From CAYUNA01 sp047629355 (GTDB taxonomy: Bacteria; Bacteroidota; Bacteroidia; Chitinophagales; Saprospiraceae), in contig JBLHWU010000198.1 in assembly GCA_047629355.1 (NCBI GenBank), forward strand, positions 1-11,755: 11,755 nt of DNA. The letters are read 5' to 3'. This document shows, in pieces, positions 1 through 6,474 of the stretch. Numbering within the stretch: the first letter of the stretch is position 1; every line of letters begins with the position of its first letter. The notes under the pieces are model-generated. The model saw nothing but the letters and a program-made list of their open reading frames with translations. It was not told the origin of the DNA and ran no database searches. Both the position numbers and the translations under genes were made by a program.

Positions 1-75
1 CGCTATTTGATCTATCACATCATATTGCATATTTGTCATTACTAATGGCTTTGGAATAGAGAGTTTTCTTCCCAT
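1..75 (-). CDS. Partial hypothetical protein, N-terminal 25 residues
   Basis: An open frame starts at an ATG (complement of 73-75) and continues without a stop to the window edge, giving 25 codons that begin MGRKLSIPKPLVMTNMQYDV. Only the N-terminus is visible and I do not recognise the family. The frame is short enough that chance cannot be excluded. In its favour, the leader is A/T-rich as at other starts here, and the gap up to the clpS terminator holds only element A and no other gene. The alternative is that 1-132 is simply intergenic sequence. Confidence 0.35.
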   Translation of the reverse strand, partial: MGRKLSIPKPLVMTNMQYDVIDQIA

Positions 76-132
76 GGTAAGTTTTTATGGCAAAGAACGT
101 GTTTTTTTATGAATTTTTTATGAGGCGCTGCT

Positions 133-287
133 CTACGGTGAAAAGTGTGGGTCAATATGAGAAGCGAGAAAATCATAAGATTTTCGAGCTTCAAAAAAAA
201 ACAATACGCATTGCCTGCGGCAATGCGCGAGGGAGTTTGAGGGAGAAAAATGGTTTTGTTAAAACGTATCCACAGTTTTCACCGTAG
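133..287 (+). mobile_element. Element A: MITE/REP-like inverted-repeat element
   Basis: This 155-bp non-coding element is bounded by near-perfect inverted ends: CTACGGTGAAAAGTGTGG at 133-150 and its reverse complement at 270-287, matching at 17 of 18 positions. Inside are two stem-loops. The first (161-192) pairs GAAGC with GCTTC, then has a GA/GA internal loop, a 7-bp stem and an ATAA loop. The second (208-226) pairs GCATTGCC with GGCAATGC around a TGC loop. The core from 161 is strongly similar to the reverse complement of element B at 6007-6215; the first hairpin is 30 of 32 identical. No clear target duplication is visible outside the ends. A 66-codon open frame crosses the element but looks like chance. 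A non-autonomous mobile repeat or a structured REP-type sequence is likely; an RNA is possible. Confidence 0.6.
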
Positions 288-296
288 TGCCTAAAT

Positions 297-334
297 AAAA
301 AATGCCCAACAAGATTACTCATTGGGCATTTTTT
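297..334 (-). terminator. Rho-independent terminator downstream of clpS
   Basis: A perfect 13-bp stem (297-309 with 322-334, AAAAAATGCCCAA and its complement) encloses a 12-nt loop. Read on the minus strand it ends in a T-run and lies about 30 nt past the clpS stop. The A/T tails on both sides mean it could also work on the plus strand. Confidence 0.85.
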
Positions 335-363
335 AACAGCAAAAATAGCTTTTTTATAAAAAA

Positions 364-675
364 CTAATCATCCTTCATTCCTTCAATCACTGCCGACAGC
401 CCTCGGTCAACTAGGGCATCTTTTTTCGGACGCAACACAGACATTGGCGCAGTTTTAACGGTTGCCTTTCCTTTGAAATGTACAATTAAAGCCAACTGTT
501 CCGACTGTTCAGGGCTGTGGTCAAGAATCTCTACCAAGCACTGAATTACCCAGTCAAAAGTATTGTGGTCATCGTTGTACACAATTAACTGTGAGGGGGT
601 TCCTGATCCAATATCGGTTTCAGTCTCATCTAAAACTACCGTGTCAAAATCTTCGTCCAAATGATTAAAAAGCAT
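364..675 (-). CDS. clpS: ATP-dependent Clp protease adaptor ClpS
   Basis: 103 residues, a usual length for ClpS. ClpS binds the N-terminal domain of the ClpA or ClpC unfoldase and delivers proteins with bulky hydrophobic N-terminal residues (N-end rule) for degradation in the cytoplasm. The substrate pocket signature is present: NDDHNTF at residues 34-40 supplies N34, D35 and D36, and VHFKGKA contains H66. These match the E. coli pocket residues N34, D35, D36 and H66 in identity and spacing. The gatekeeper position, Met40 in E. coli, is Phe40 here. The acidic, disordered-looking N-terminal extension (1-28) is typical. The start is the only ATG before the conserved core, preceded by an A-rich stretch (AAGAAAAAT) rather than a Shine-Dalgarno. 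It lies 75 nt behind the peroxiredoxin gene on the same strand and may be cotranscribed with it. A strong terminator follows. Confidence 0.93.
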   Translation of the reverse strand: MLFNHLDEDFDTVVLDETETDIGSGTPSQLIVYNDDHNTFDWVIQCLVEILDHSPEQSEQLALIVHFKGKATVKTAPMSVLRPKKDALVDRGLSAVIEGMKDD

Positions 676-685
676 ATTTTTCTTA

Positions 686-753
686 TTGGTCTTAGCTTGT
701 TAGTCTTTGGTCTTTAGCCTCTATAAAACTAAAGATCAAAACGCCCAAGACTA
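686..753. repeat. Inverted array of degenerate heptamers
   Basis: In the gap between the peroxiredoxin and clpS, the plus strand reads with period 7: TTGGTCT, TAGCTTG, TTAGTCT, TTGGTCT, TTAGCCT (686-720). After an A/T-rich spacer, 729-753 carries similar units in inverted orientation (CTAAAGATCAA pairing with 707-717, CAAGACTA pairing with 701-707). Together they can form an imperfect stem-loop that reaches into the peroxiredoxin stop codon. It could act as a weak terminator or a processing site between the two genes. The layout resembles the array at 1316-1396. Confidence 0.5.
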
Positions 754-1221
754 TTTTAATGAATTCAAAGTCTCTTTTATCGCATTAAAGTTTGGCAAAT
801 CGCCTGCACTTTCTAACACTTCTGTGTACTTAATTGCTCCTTCTTTGTCGATGACAAATGCTGAACGCTTGGAAACGCCCTTCATGCCCAATACGAAATC
901 TTCGTACAAGCAATCGTACGCGCGCGATGCCTCTTTATTAAAGTCGGCTAACAATGGAAAGTTCAAATTTTGTTCCGCTTTAAATTTTTCCAAGGTAAAT
1001 AAGGAATCAACAGAAACCGCCAATACCTGTGCGTTCAGGTCTTTGTAAGATCCGATGTCATCGCGCATCGTACACAATTCTGTCGTACAAACACCAGTAA
1101 ATGCCAATGGGAAAAACAACAAAACGACATTTTTGCCTTGAAAACTATCTAAGGAAACTTCTTGTTTGTCGCTATTGAAAAGGGTGAAATTTGGAGCTTT
1201 ATCTCCTACTTTTAGAGCCAT
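751..1221 (-). CDS. AhpE/BCP-like peroxiredoxin
   Basis: 156 residues, full length for a small AhpC/TSA-family peroxiredoxin. It reduces hydrogen peroxide, organic hydroperoxides and possibly peroxynitrite in the cytoplasm through a peroxidatic cysteine. The active-site signature P-x3-T-x2-C is at residues 38-45 (PLAFTGVC), giving Pro38, Thr42 and peroxidatic Cys45; Arg119 in the KRSAFVID segment is the likely conserved active-site arginine. Cys50, five residues on, is where E. coli BCP carries its resolving cysteine, so an atypical 2-Cys mechanism is plausible; Cys104 is a further candidate. The overall sequence (FFPLAFTG, FPLLADF) looks closest to the AhpE-like group. No signal peptide is present. 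A Bacteroidota-type -7 box lies 42 nt upstream of the ATG. It is followed by clpS and flanked by heptamer repeat arrays on both sides. The exact subfamily is uncertain. Confidence 0.9.
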   Translation of the reverse strand: MALKVGDKAPNFTLFNSDKQEVSLDSFQGKNVVLLFFPLAFTGVCTTELCTMRDDIGSYKDLNAQVLAVSVDSLFTLEKFKAEQNLNFPLLADFNKEASRAYDCLYEDFVLGMKGVSKRSAFVIDKEGAIKYTEVLESAGDLPNFNAIKETLNSLK

Positions 1222-1263
1222 GTTGTATGATTACTTTAAAAAAAGATTAATTAAAATTGTTCG

Positions 1264-1271
1264 CAAAGATA
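1264..1271 (-). promoter_or_regulatory. Candidate promoter -7 box for the peroxiredoxin
   Basis: On the minus strand this reads TATCTTTG, an exact match to the Bacteroidota sigma-A -7 consensus TAnnTTTG. It lies 42 nt upstream of the peroxiredoxin ATG. I see no clear TTG at the usual -33 distance, so the call rests on the -7 box and its position. Confidence 0.5.
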
Positions 1272-1315
1272 TACAATCGAAAACGAATTTTGTTCTTTTG
1301 TGCTGTAATTTTTGA

Positions 1316-1396
1316 GGAGTCAGGGGCGAGGTGTCAGAGAATCGATACTTAAAACGATTCAAGTCCTCTGACCCCTGGCTCCTGACCCCTGACACC
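1316..1396. repeat. Inverted GGNGTCA heptamer array upstream of the permease gene
   Basis: The left arm on the plus strand is GGAGTCA, GGGGCGA, GGTGTCA (1316-1336). The right arm is the same unit inverted: TGACCCC, TGGCTCC, TGACCCC, TGACACC (1369-1396). Between them GAATCG (1339-1344) pairs with CGATTC (1355-1360). The whole forms a bulged hairpin ending 14 nt before the permease ATG, inside its probable leader. It is much more G/C-rich than the surrounding A/T-rich sequence. Comparable heptamer repeats (STRR) are known between genes in cyanobacteria; a relationship is not implied. Confidence 0.7.
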
Positions 1397-1410
1397 TGAA
1401 AAAAAGAAAT

Positions 1411-2289
1411 ATGAATCCAACTCGCCGTGCCTATTTTGAATTGCACATTGCTGTTTTCCTTTTTGGTTTTACCGCCATTTTAGGAAAAATTATCTCTGTT
1501 CCAGAAACTGTTTTGGTCTGGTGGCGGGTATTTTTTACCGTCATTAGTTTATTACTCTTGGTGGATGTCGCGCGCATCTATCGGACGCTTCCACGCAAAA
1601 CGTTTTTTCAGTTTCTCGCCATTGGGATTTTGGTGGCGATACATTGGGTCACGTTTTTTGGGGCAGCGAAGTACGCGAATGTCTCGATTTGTTTGATTTG
1701 CATGGCAACCGTCTCATTTTTTACTGCACTTTTAGAGCCGTTAATTATGAAGCAGAAGGTCAAATGGTTTGAATTGGGACTCGGTTTGCTGATTATCCCT
1801 GGAATGATGTTGGTAGTGAAAAACACGGATAGCTTTATGTATGTCGGCATTATAATGGGCTTGATTTCGGCATTTTTGGCAGCCTTATTTTCTACCTTAA
1901 ATAAAAAACTGATTGAGGAAACGAGTCCGCTAACGATTACCTTTTTAGAAATAGGCGGGGCACTGCTTTTTCTTACCTTAATTATGCCCATTTACCTATA
2001 TTTTGAACCGACGGTACAGTTGATGCCCGTTGGAATGGATTGGGTGTATTTGGTGGTTTTGGCCTTGTTGTGCACTACTTTTGCCTACGTTTTATCCTTG
2101 CGGGCATTACAGCACATCACGGCGTTTGCCGCTAATTTGACAGTTAATTTAGAACCAGTTTATGGGATTATTTTAGCCATTGTTTTGTTGCAAGAAAATA
2201 AGGAATTGGATAGTGGCTTTTATTTGGGTGTACTGGTGATTTTGGTAGCTATTTTTGCTTATCCTTTGTTGAAGCGGTTTAATAAATAG
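1411..2289 (+). CDS. EamA/DMT-superfamily permease
   Basis: 292 residues with about ten hydrophobic segments, the normal architecture of drug/metabolite transporter (DMT) permeases: two tandem EamA domains at roughly residues 8-136 and 144-287. Such inner-membrane proteins usually export metabolites, amino acids or toxic compounds by proton exchange; the substrate cannot be read from the sequence. The second domain ends with a typical EamA motif, NLEPVYGIILAIVLLQEN (about 246-263), followed by the last membrane helix and a short basic tail (LLKRFNK). The start ATG immediately precedes the first hydrophobic segment and follows an A-rich leader (GAAAAAAAGAAAT). It diverges from the peroxiredoxin gene, with the heptamer array in the shared intergenic region. 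The next gene follows on the same strand after 109 nt without an obvious terminator. Confidence 0.9.
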   Translation: MNPTRRAYFELHIAVFLFGFTAILGKIISVPETVLVWWRVFFTVISLLLLVDVARIYRTLPRKTFFQFLAIGILVAIHWVTFFGAAKYANVSICLICMATVSFFTALLEPLIMKQKVKWFELGLGLLIIPGMMLVVKNTDSFMYVGIIMGLISAFLAALFSTLNKKLIEETSPLTITFLEIGGALLFLTLIMPIYLYFEPTVQLMPVGMDWVYLVVLALLCTTFAYVLSLRALQHITAFAANLTVNLEPVYGIILAIVLLQENKELDSGFYLGVLVILVAIFAYPLLKRFNK

Positions 2290-2398
2290 GGGATTTCTCT
2301 TAAAATTTTCCTTTTCCGTCGAATTTTCCGATATTTGAGTTAGACACCACGCACTTTCACCTCTTTCCCCAATTTTTTCACATTTCAACTCAAAAAAA

Positions 2399-4777
2399 AT
2401 GCCCGAAAATTCAGAAAAACTCAAATACCTGCTCCATAAACTGGACACCATGAGTCACCAACAAGCCCGCTTCCAAAAGGAATTGGCGGACTTGCGAAAA
2501 GAAATTTTGGGACTACAAAACGATGGAAGAGAAAGTGGAGTGGTCGAATCAAGACTTGAAAAACCAGTCCAGTCTATCCCTATAGACATTGATGAGTATC
2601 TATCTGCCGAACCTGCTGAATCTCTAAAAGCTTTAGAAACGGTCGAATCAGAACCAATCGAACGCAGTAAAACGCTCGCCGAAACCCTCGAAATCCCCGA
2701 AATAAAAACCGACCTCGAAAAATTTATTGGTGAAAACCTTATCAACAAAATCGGCATCCTCATCATCATTCTCGGAGTGGCGATTGGCGCAAAATACGCG
2801 ATTGATAATGATATGATTAATCCTGCGACCCGAATCATTTTCGGTTATTTGACAGGCATGGGACTGATGGGGTTTTCCTTGAAATTGAAGGCGAAATACG
2901 AGAGTTTTAGCGCAGTTCTGTTAAGTGGCGGCATCGCAATTTTATACTTCATTACCTTCGCAGCATACGATTTTTATGGTCTCATTCCGCGAGCTTTGAC
3001 GTTTGGGTTGATGACGATTTTTACTGGTTTTACGGTAGTTGCGGCGATACATTACAGCCGTCAGGTTATCGCGATTATTGGCTTGGTTGGCGCATATGCT
3101 GTCCCGTTTTTATTGAGTAGTGGTAGTGGGAATGTGGCATTTTTGTTGAATTATGTGACTATTGTCAATATCGGAATTTTAGTCGTTGCCTTCTGGCGAG
3201 ATTGGAAACCGCTTTATTATTTATCCTTCGTCTTTACTTGGTTAATTTTTGGAAGTTGGCTTATTTCGCGTTATGAAACAGCGCATGATTTTGGTTTAGC
3301 AATGACCTTTTTGACGATATTTTTCTTGCTTTTCTACGGCACTTTTATGGTGTATAAAATGGTCAAAAAAGAGAAATTTGAAATTGTTCATGTTGTTTTA
3401 TTACTGCTAAATTCCGTTCTATTTTACGGTATCGGTTCTGCACTTTTAAGTGGACACTCGACAGGAGAACACCTTTTGGGCGTATTTGCGTTGGTTAATG
3501 CTTTGATACATTTTGGGGTCTCTGCCTTTATTTATAAAAATGATTTAGCGGATAAAAATCTGTTTTATCTTATTGCGGGAATGGTCTTAGTTTTTATCAC
3601 GATTGCGGTTCCGATTCAGTTGGATGGCAATTGGGTGACGCTGATTTGGGCAAGCGAAGCGGCATTACTTTTCTGGATTGGTCGCGCCAAAAATGCACCA
3701 TTTTATGAAAAATTATCTTATCCTGTGATGATTCTCGGTTTCTTGAGTTTGGTCGAAGATTGGTCGCGTTTCGAAATCAAGCAGTGGGAGGAAATTACGG
3801 AATATATCCTGCCCGTTTTCAATATTCATTTCCTCACAGGCATCTTGTTTGCGGGTGCATTTACGTTTGTTTTATGGATTCATTTACAGCATAAATACGA
3901 GGAGGACGCATCCGTTTTCAAGCAGTTGTTTTGGAGTTTTAATACGTTGTTGATTGCAGGGATTTTGGGTGTAACGCTGTTTTATACGGGCGTTTTAGAA
4001 ATTAATAATTATTGGACACAAGCTTATCAGCAGTCAGCGATTGCGGTGCCAGGTACAGAGTTTTCGCGGTTTAATCATAATGAATCAATCTTTGATTTTC
4101 GGGCGATTTGGTTGTACAATTACAGCATAGTATTTTTTATTATCGGTTCGTTTATCAATATTTTAAAATTGAAAAGTAAGAAGCTTGGCTATGGAAACTT
4201 GGGTATAAATCTGTTTCTGATGTTCCTATTCCTAACGGGTGGTTTGTTTTATCTCAGCGAACTCCGCGAAGCTTATTTAGGTCAGTATTTGGAAGGCGAA
4301 CGCTATCAACGTGGTATGATGTATTTATTAATTCGATATATTTCCCTCGGCTTTTTTGCAGGGCTATTGTTTGCAACTCACAAATACACGAAAGCTGCCT
4401 TTTTAAACTTCGATTTTAGTAAATATTTTGAAGCCTTGTGCTACTTTTGCGGCATCTGGGTGTTGAGTAGTGAATTGCTGCACTGGATGGATATTGGTGA
4501 CGCAAAAAATCAGTACAAACTGGCTTTAAGCATCCTTTGGGGCGTATCCGCTTTGGCGTTAATTGGAATGGGGATTTATCAGCGTAAAAAATTCATTCGC
4601 ATCGGTGCAATGGTCTTATTTGGGGGAACTTTAGTGAAATTATTTTTCTATGATATTGTCCATTTAAATACCATTTCCAAAACAATTGTCTTAGTTTCGC
4701 TTGGCGTTTTACTATTGATAATTTCCTTTTTGTACAATAAATTTAAAGATGAAATTGCTGAAAAAAATGAAGAATAA
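2399..4777 (+). CDS. DUF2339 multi-spanning membrane protein
   Basis: 792 residues. The N-terminal 45 residues are charged and helical (probable coiled coil), followed by an acidic linker to about residue 105. The core then begins with FIGENLINKIGILIIILGV (109-127) and continues AKYAIDNDMINPATRIIFGY (131-150), then SGGIAILYFITFAAYDFYGL; together these are the hallmark start of the DUF2339 (PF10101) family. The rest is an almost unbroken series of hydrophobic helices, on the order of twenty. The role of the family is unknown; it is an inner-membrane protein sometimes discussed near envelope or surface-polymer functions, which cannot be confirmed here. The stop lies 29 nt inside the next gene, a DUF3999 protein, so the two are probably translationally coupled. 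The start follows CAACTCAAAAAAA with no Shine-Dalgarno. Confidence 0.85.
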   Translation: MPENSEKLKYLLHKLDTMSHQQARFQKELADLRKEILGLQNDGRESGVVESRLEKPVQSIPIDIDEYLSAEPAESLKALETVESEPIERSKTLAETLEIPEIKTDLEKFIGENLINKIGILIIILGVAIGAKYAIDNDMINPATRIIFGYLTGMGLMGFSLKLKAKYESFSAVLLSGGIAILYFITFAAYDFYGLIPRALTFGLMTIFTGFTVVAAIHYSRQVIAIIGLVGAYAVPFLLSSGSGNVAFLLNYVTIVNIGILVVAFWRDWKPLYYLSFVFTWLIFGSWLISRYETAHDFGLAMTFLTIFFLLFYGTFMVYKMVKKEKFEIVHVVLLLLNSVLFYGIGSALLSGHSTGEHLLGVFALVNALIHFGVSAFIYKNDLADKNLFYLIAGMVLVFITIAVPIQLDGNWVTLIWASEAALLFWIGRAKNAPFYEKLSYPVMILGFLSLVEDWSRFEIKQWEEITEYILPVFNIHFLTGILFAGAFTFVLWIHLQHKYEEDASVFKQLFWSFNTLLIAGILGVTLFYTGVLEINNYWTQAYQQSAIAVPGTEFSRFNHNESIFDFRAIWLYNYSIVFFIIGSFINILKLKSKKLGYGNLGINLFLMFLFLTGGLFYLSELREAYLGQYLEGERYQRGMMYLLIRYISLGFFAGLLFATHKYTKAAFLNFDFSKYFEALCYFCGIWVLSSELLHWMDIGDAKNQYKLALSILWGVSALALIGMGIYQRKKFIRIGAMVLFGGTLVKLFFYDIVHLNTISKTIVLVSLGVLLLIISFLYNKFKDEIAEKNEE

Positions 4778-6008
4778 AAATGGATTGCTCTTACTAATTG
4801 GCTTACTCTTTTCTGTTCAAATGGTCGCTCAATTTGAACACTATCAATACCTGCGTCCAATCGAAAATGTCACCGAAACGTGGCATGAATTGGAGTTGCC
4901 GAACGACCTTTACCGTACGCTCAATCGCCAGATAACCGACCTCCGAATCATCGGCGTGACAGCGGAGAAGGATACGATTGAAGTTCCTTATCTTTTAAAT
5001 TTCAATGCGGATAAAACGGTCGCTGACAATATTTCTTTTCACCAATTAAATACTACCCAAAACAGCGAGGGCTATTTTTTTACCTTTGAAATGAGGGAAC
5101 AAACCGCCATTAATCAGATTTTGCTGAATTTTAATAACGAAAATTTTGATTGGGAAATAACGCTCGAAGGCAGTCAAAATCAGAAAGAATGGTTTACCAT
5201 TTTAGAAGATTACCGCTTGGTTTCTTTTAAAAATACGACGACGAATTACGAATTTACGACCTTGAATTTTCCAAATGCCCAATATTCATTTTTTCGCTTA
5301 AAAATACCATCGGCAGCTATTCCGAAATTAGAAAAAGCAAGCATTTTACAAAACAAAACGGTCTTAGGGAAATCAAAAAATATCAATAACTTAATCGTTA
5401 AAGTCAAGACGGATAAAAAGAATAAAGATAGTGTTATTGAAATTGAAATGCCTGAAGTCTCCCCCATAATTGAGTTGACTTTGCCTGTTGAAACGACTTT
5501 TGATTATTACCGAAAAATCATGATTCAAGCTCTTGCAGACAGCACCGTCACGCCAAGGGGCATGGAGTATTTTTACAAAACTATCCATCGGAGTGTGCTG
5601 AGTTCTTTGGAAAAAAATGAATTTAAATTCAAAGCAGCGCGCGCCTCAAAATTGAGAATTACGATTGACAATAAAGACAATCAGCCACTTGATTTTGGGA
5701 AACCAACGGTTAAATCTGGCGTCTATTCTCTCACTGCGCGCTTTAATGAACCTGCCGACTATTTTCTGCTTTATGGAAGCGACCGTGCCTTGAAACCGCA
5801 GTATGACTTGGCGCAGTTTGCCAGTACAATTCCCGATGATTTGTCCTCATTATCTCTTGGGAATGTAACCAAATTGGAGCTTGAAAAACCGAATATTGTC
5901 AAGCCAATTTTTGAAAGTCAATGGTGGCTGTGGGGAATTATGGTGGCTATAATTTTGTTGTTGGGTGGGTTTACTTTTAAGATGATGACGAGTAAAAAGA
6001 TGAAATAA
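4749..6008 (+). CDS. DUF3999 family envelope protein
   Basis: 419 residues. A signal peptide spans about residues 1-28 (basic start, LLLLIGLLF core, VAQ end), then a periplasmic part of about 360 residues, then one membrane helix (about 391-411) and a basic tail. The N-terminal domain has HELELPNDLYRTL and ITDLRIIG, and near the C-terminus YGSDRALKPQYDLA (342-355) is a DUF3999 (PF13163) hallmark. Residues 105-195 look like a beta-rich galactose-binding-like module. Function is unknown; DUF3999 genes commonly neighbour DUF2339 genes, suggesting a joint envelope role. The chosen ATG overlaps the upstream gene by 29 nt. An in-frame ATG at 4767 would give an 11-nt overlap and an equally good signal peptide, so the start is uncertain. 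The stop codon lies at the left boundary of element B, which could contribute its last two bases. Confidence 0.75.
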   Translation: MKLLKKMKNKNGLLLLIGLLFSVQMVAQFEHYQYLRPIENVTETWHELELPNDLYRTLNRQITDLRIIGVTAEKDTIEVPYLLNFNADKTVADNISFHQLNTTQNSEGYFFTFEMREQTAINQILLNFNNENFDWEITLEGSQNQKEWFTILEDYRLVSFKNTTTNYEFTTLNFPNAQYSFFRLKIPSAAIPKLEKASILQNKTVLGKSKNINNLIVKVKTDKKNKDSVIEIEMPEVSPIIELTLPVETTFDYYRKIMIQALADSTVTPRGMEYFYKTIHRSVLSSLEKNEFKFKAARASKLRITIDNKDNQPLDFGKPTVKSGVYSLTARFNEPADYFLLYGSDRALKPQYDLAQFASTIPDDLSSLSLGNVTKLELEKPNIVKPIFESQWWLWGIMVAIILLLGGFTFKMMTSKKMK

Positions 6009-6215
6009 GTGTGTTACAAATTAGGGGTATCGTAATATGATTAAAGGGCGTTTGAGGGTAAAAAACGGGTTTTAAAACCCGTTTTTTACCTTCAAGACCT
6101 CATCCGTGCCGCCGCAGGCGGCGCGCAGTTGTCTTTGATGAAGCTCGAAAATCTTAGGGTTTTCTCGCTTCAGAAAGTCAAACATATTAGAACGCCACTA
6201 ATTTGTAACACACTT
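6007..6215 (-). mobile_element. Element B: MITE-like element with perfect inverted ends
   Basis: A 209-bp non-coding element with perfect 18-bp inverted ends, AAGTGTGTTACAAATTAG at 6007-6024 and its complement at 6198-6215; partial similarity continues inward (TAATATG). It is flanked by a 9-bp direct repeat AGATGAAAT (5998-6006 and 6216-6224), which can be read as 11 bp (AGATGAAATAA) because the next two bases also match. This is the footprint of transposition. Inside are a 34-bp perfect palindrome (6057-6090), a GCC-TGC-GGC type hairpin (6106-6124) and a 32-nt hairpin (6140-6171) nearly identical to that in element A when read on the minus strand. No transposase is encoded, so mobilisation would need a transposase from elsewhere; a 9-11 bp duplication fits several DDE transposase families. 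Given on the minus strand to match the orientation of element A. Confidence 0.82.
6057..6090. terminator. 34-bp perfect palindrome, candidate bidirectional terminator
   Basis: The sequence is a perfect palindrome whose centre is A6-CGGG-TTTTAAAA-CCCG-T6, bounded by GGT and ACC. With one mismatch the pairing extends to about 6053-6094. A G/C stem flanked by A-runs and T-runs is the usual form of a two-way intrinsic terminator. It lies about 50 nt past the DUF3999 stop and is carried by element B, so the insertion may have supplied this operon with its terminator. Confidence 0.55.
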
Positions 6216-6279
6216 AGATGAAATAACGGCTTACGGTCATCGGCGCACGGAGAGATGTAAACATGTTTATATTGAGTTT

Positions 6280-6471
6280 TTACTCTTTCTTGAACGGCGT
6301 TGTCGGCATCGGAATCGACCATGCGAAAAAACTACAAAGAATGGTTCCTACAAGCATCATCCCCGCCATAGGTAACAACGTTCCATCAAAAAACAAACTC
6401 GTCAAGCCGCCCAAAATCACACCGATAATAAATGTCAGCGTCGCATTCAAGGACGTCGCACTACCACTCAA
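6280..6471 (-). pseudogene. C-terminal remnant of a Bcr/CflA-type MFS efflux permease
   Basis: The minus strand encodes about 64 residues reading GSATSLNATLTFIIGVILGG, then LTSLFFDGTLLPMAGMMLVG and a short final helix, ending FKKE and a stop. The GSA start and the DGTLLPM motif match the last two membrane helices of Bcr/CflA-type multidrug efflux MFS permeases, which are normally about 400 residues. Upstream the frame stays open for about 20 more codons (to a TAG near 6534) but that part (for example YHFDRISFYDEL) does not resemble the family, so the homology breaks off near 6475. No start with a plausible leader is visible. This is best read as a 5'-truncated relic left by a deletion or rearrangement. 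It lies about 55 nt past the right end of element B. Short hydrophobic matches can mislead; a small membrane protein is the alternative. Confidence 0.6.
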
Positions 6472-6474
6472 TTC

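Noticed and set aside
87..287. 66-codon plus-strand open frame across element A
   Set aside because: It runs through both inverted ends and both hairpins of a non-coding repeat and its translation has no protein-like character.
1316..1396. CRISPR-like repeat array
   Set aside because: Units are 7 nt with no spacers and the two arms are inverted; not a CRISPR.
1231..1446. 71-codon minus-strand open frame upstream of the peroxiredoxin
   Set aside because: It reads through the heptamer array and the start of the permease gene, and the peroxiredoxin promoter lies within it.
5996..6225. Tc1/mariner-type element with TA target duplication
   Set aside because: TA does flank the ends, but the longer 9-11 bp direct repeat AGATGAAAT(AA) explains the boundaries better.
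6258..6269. Palindrome TAAACATGTTTA as an operator
   Set aside because: It lies just past the end of the permease relic, far from any start, and has no second copy; no support for a binding site.
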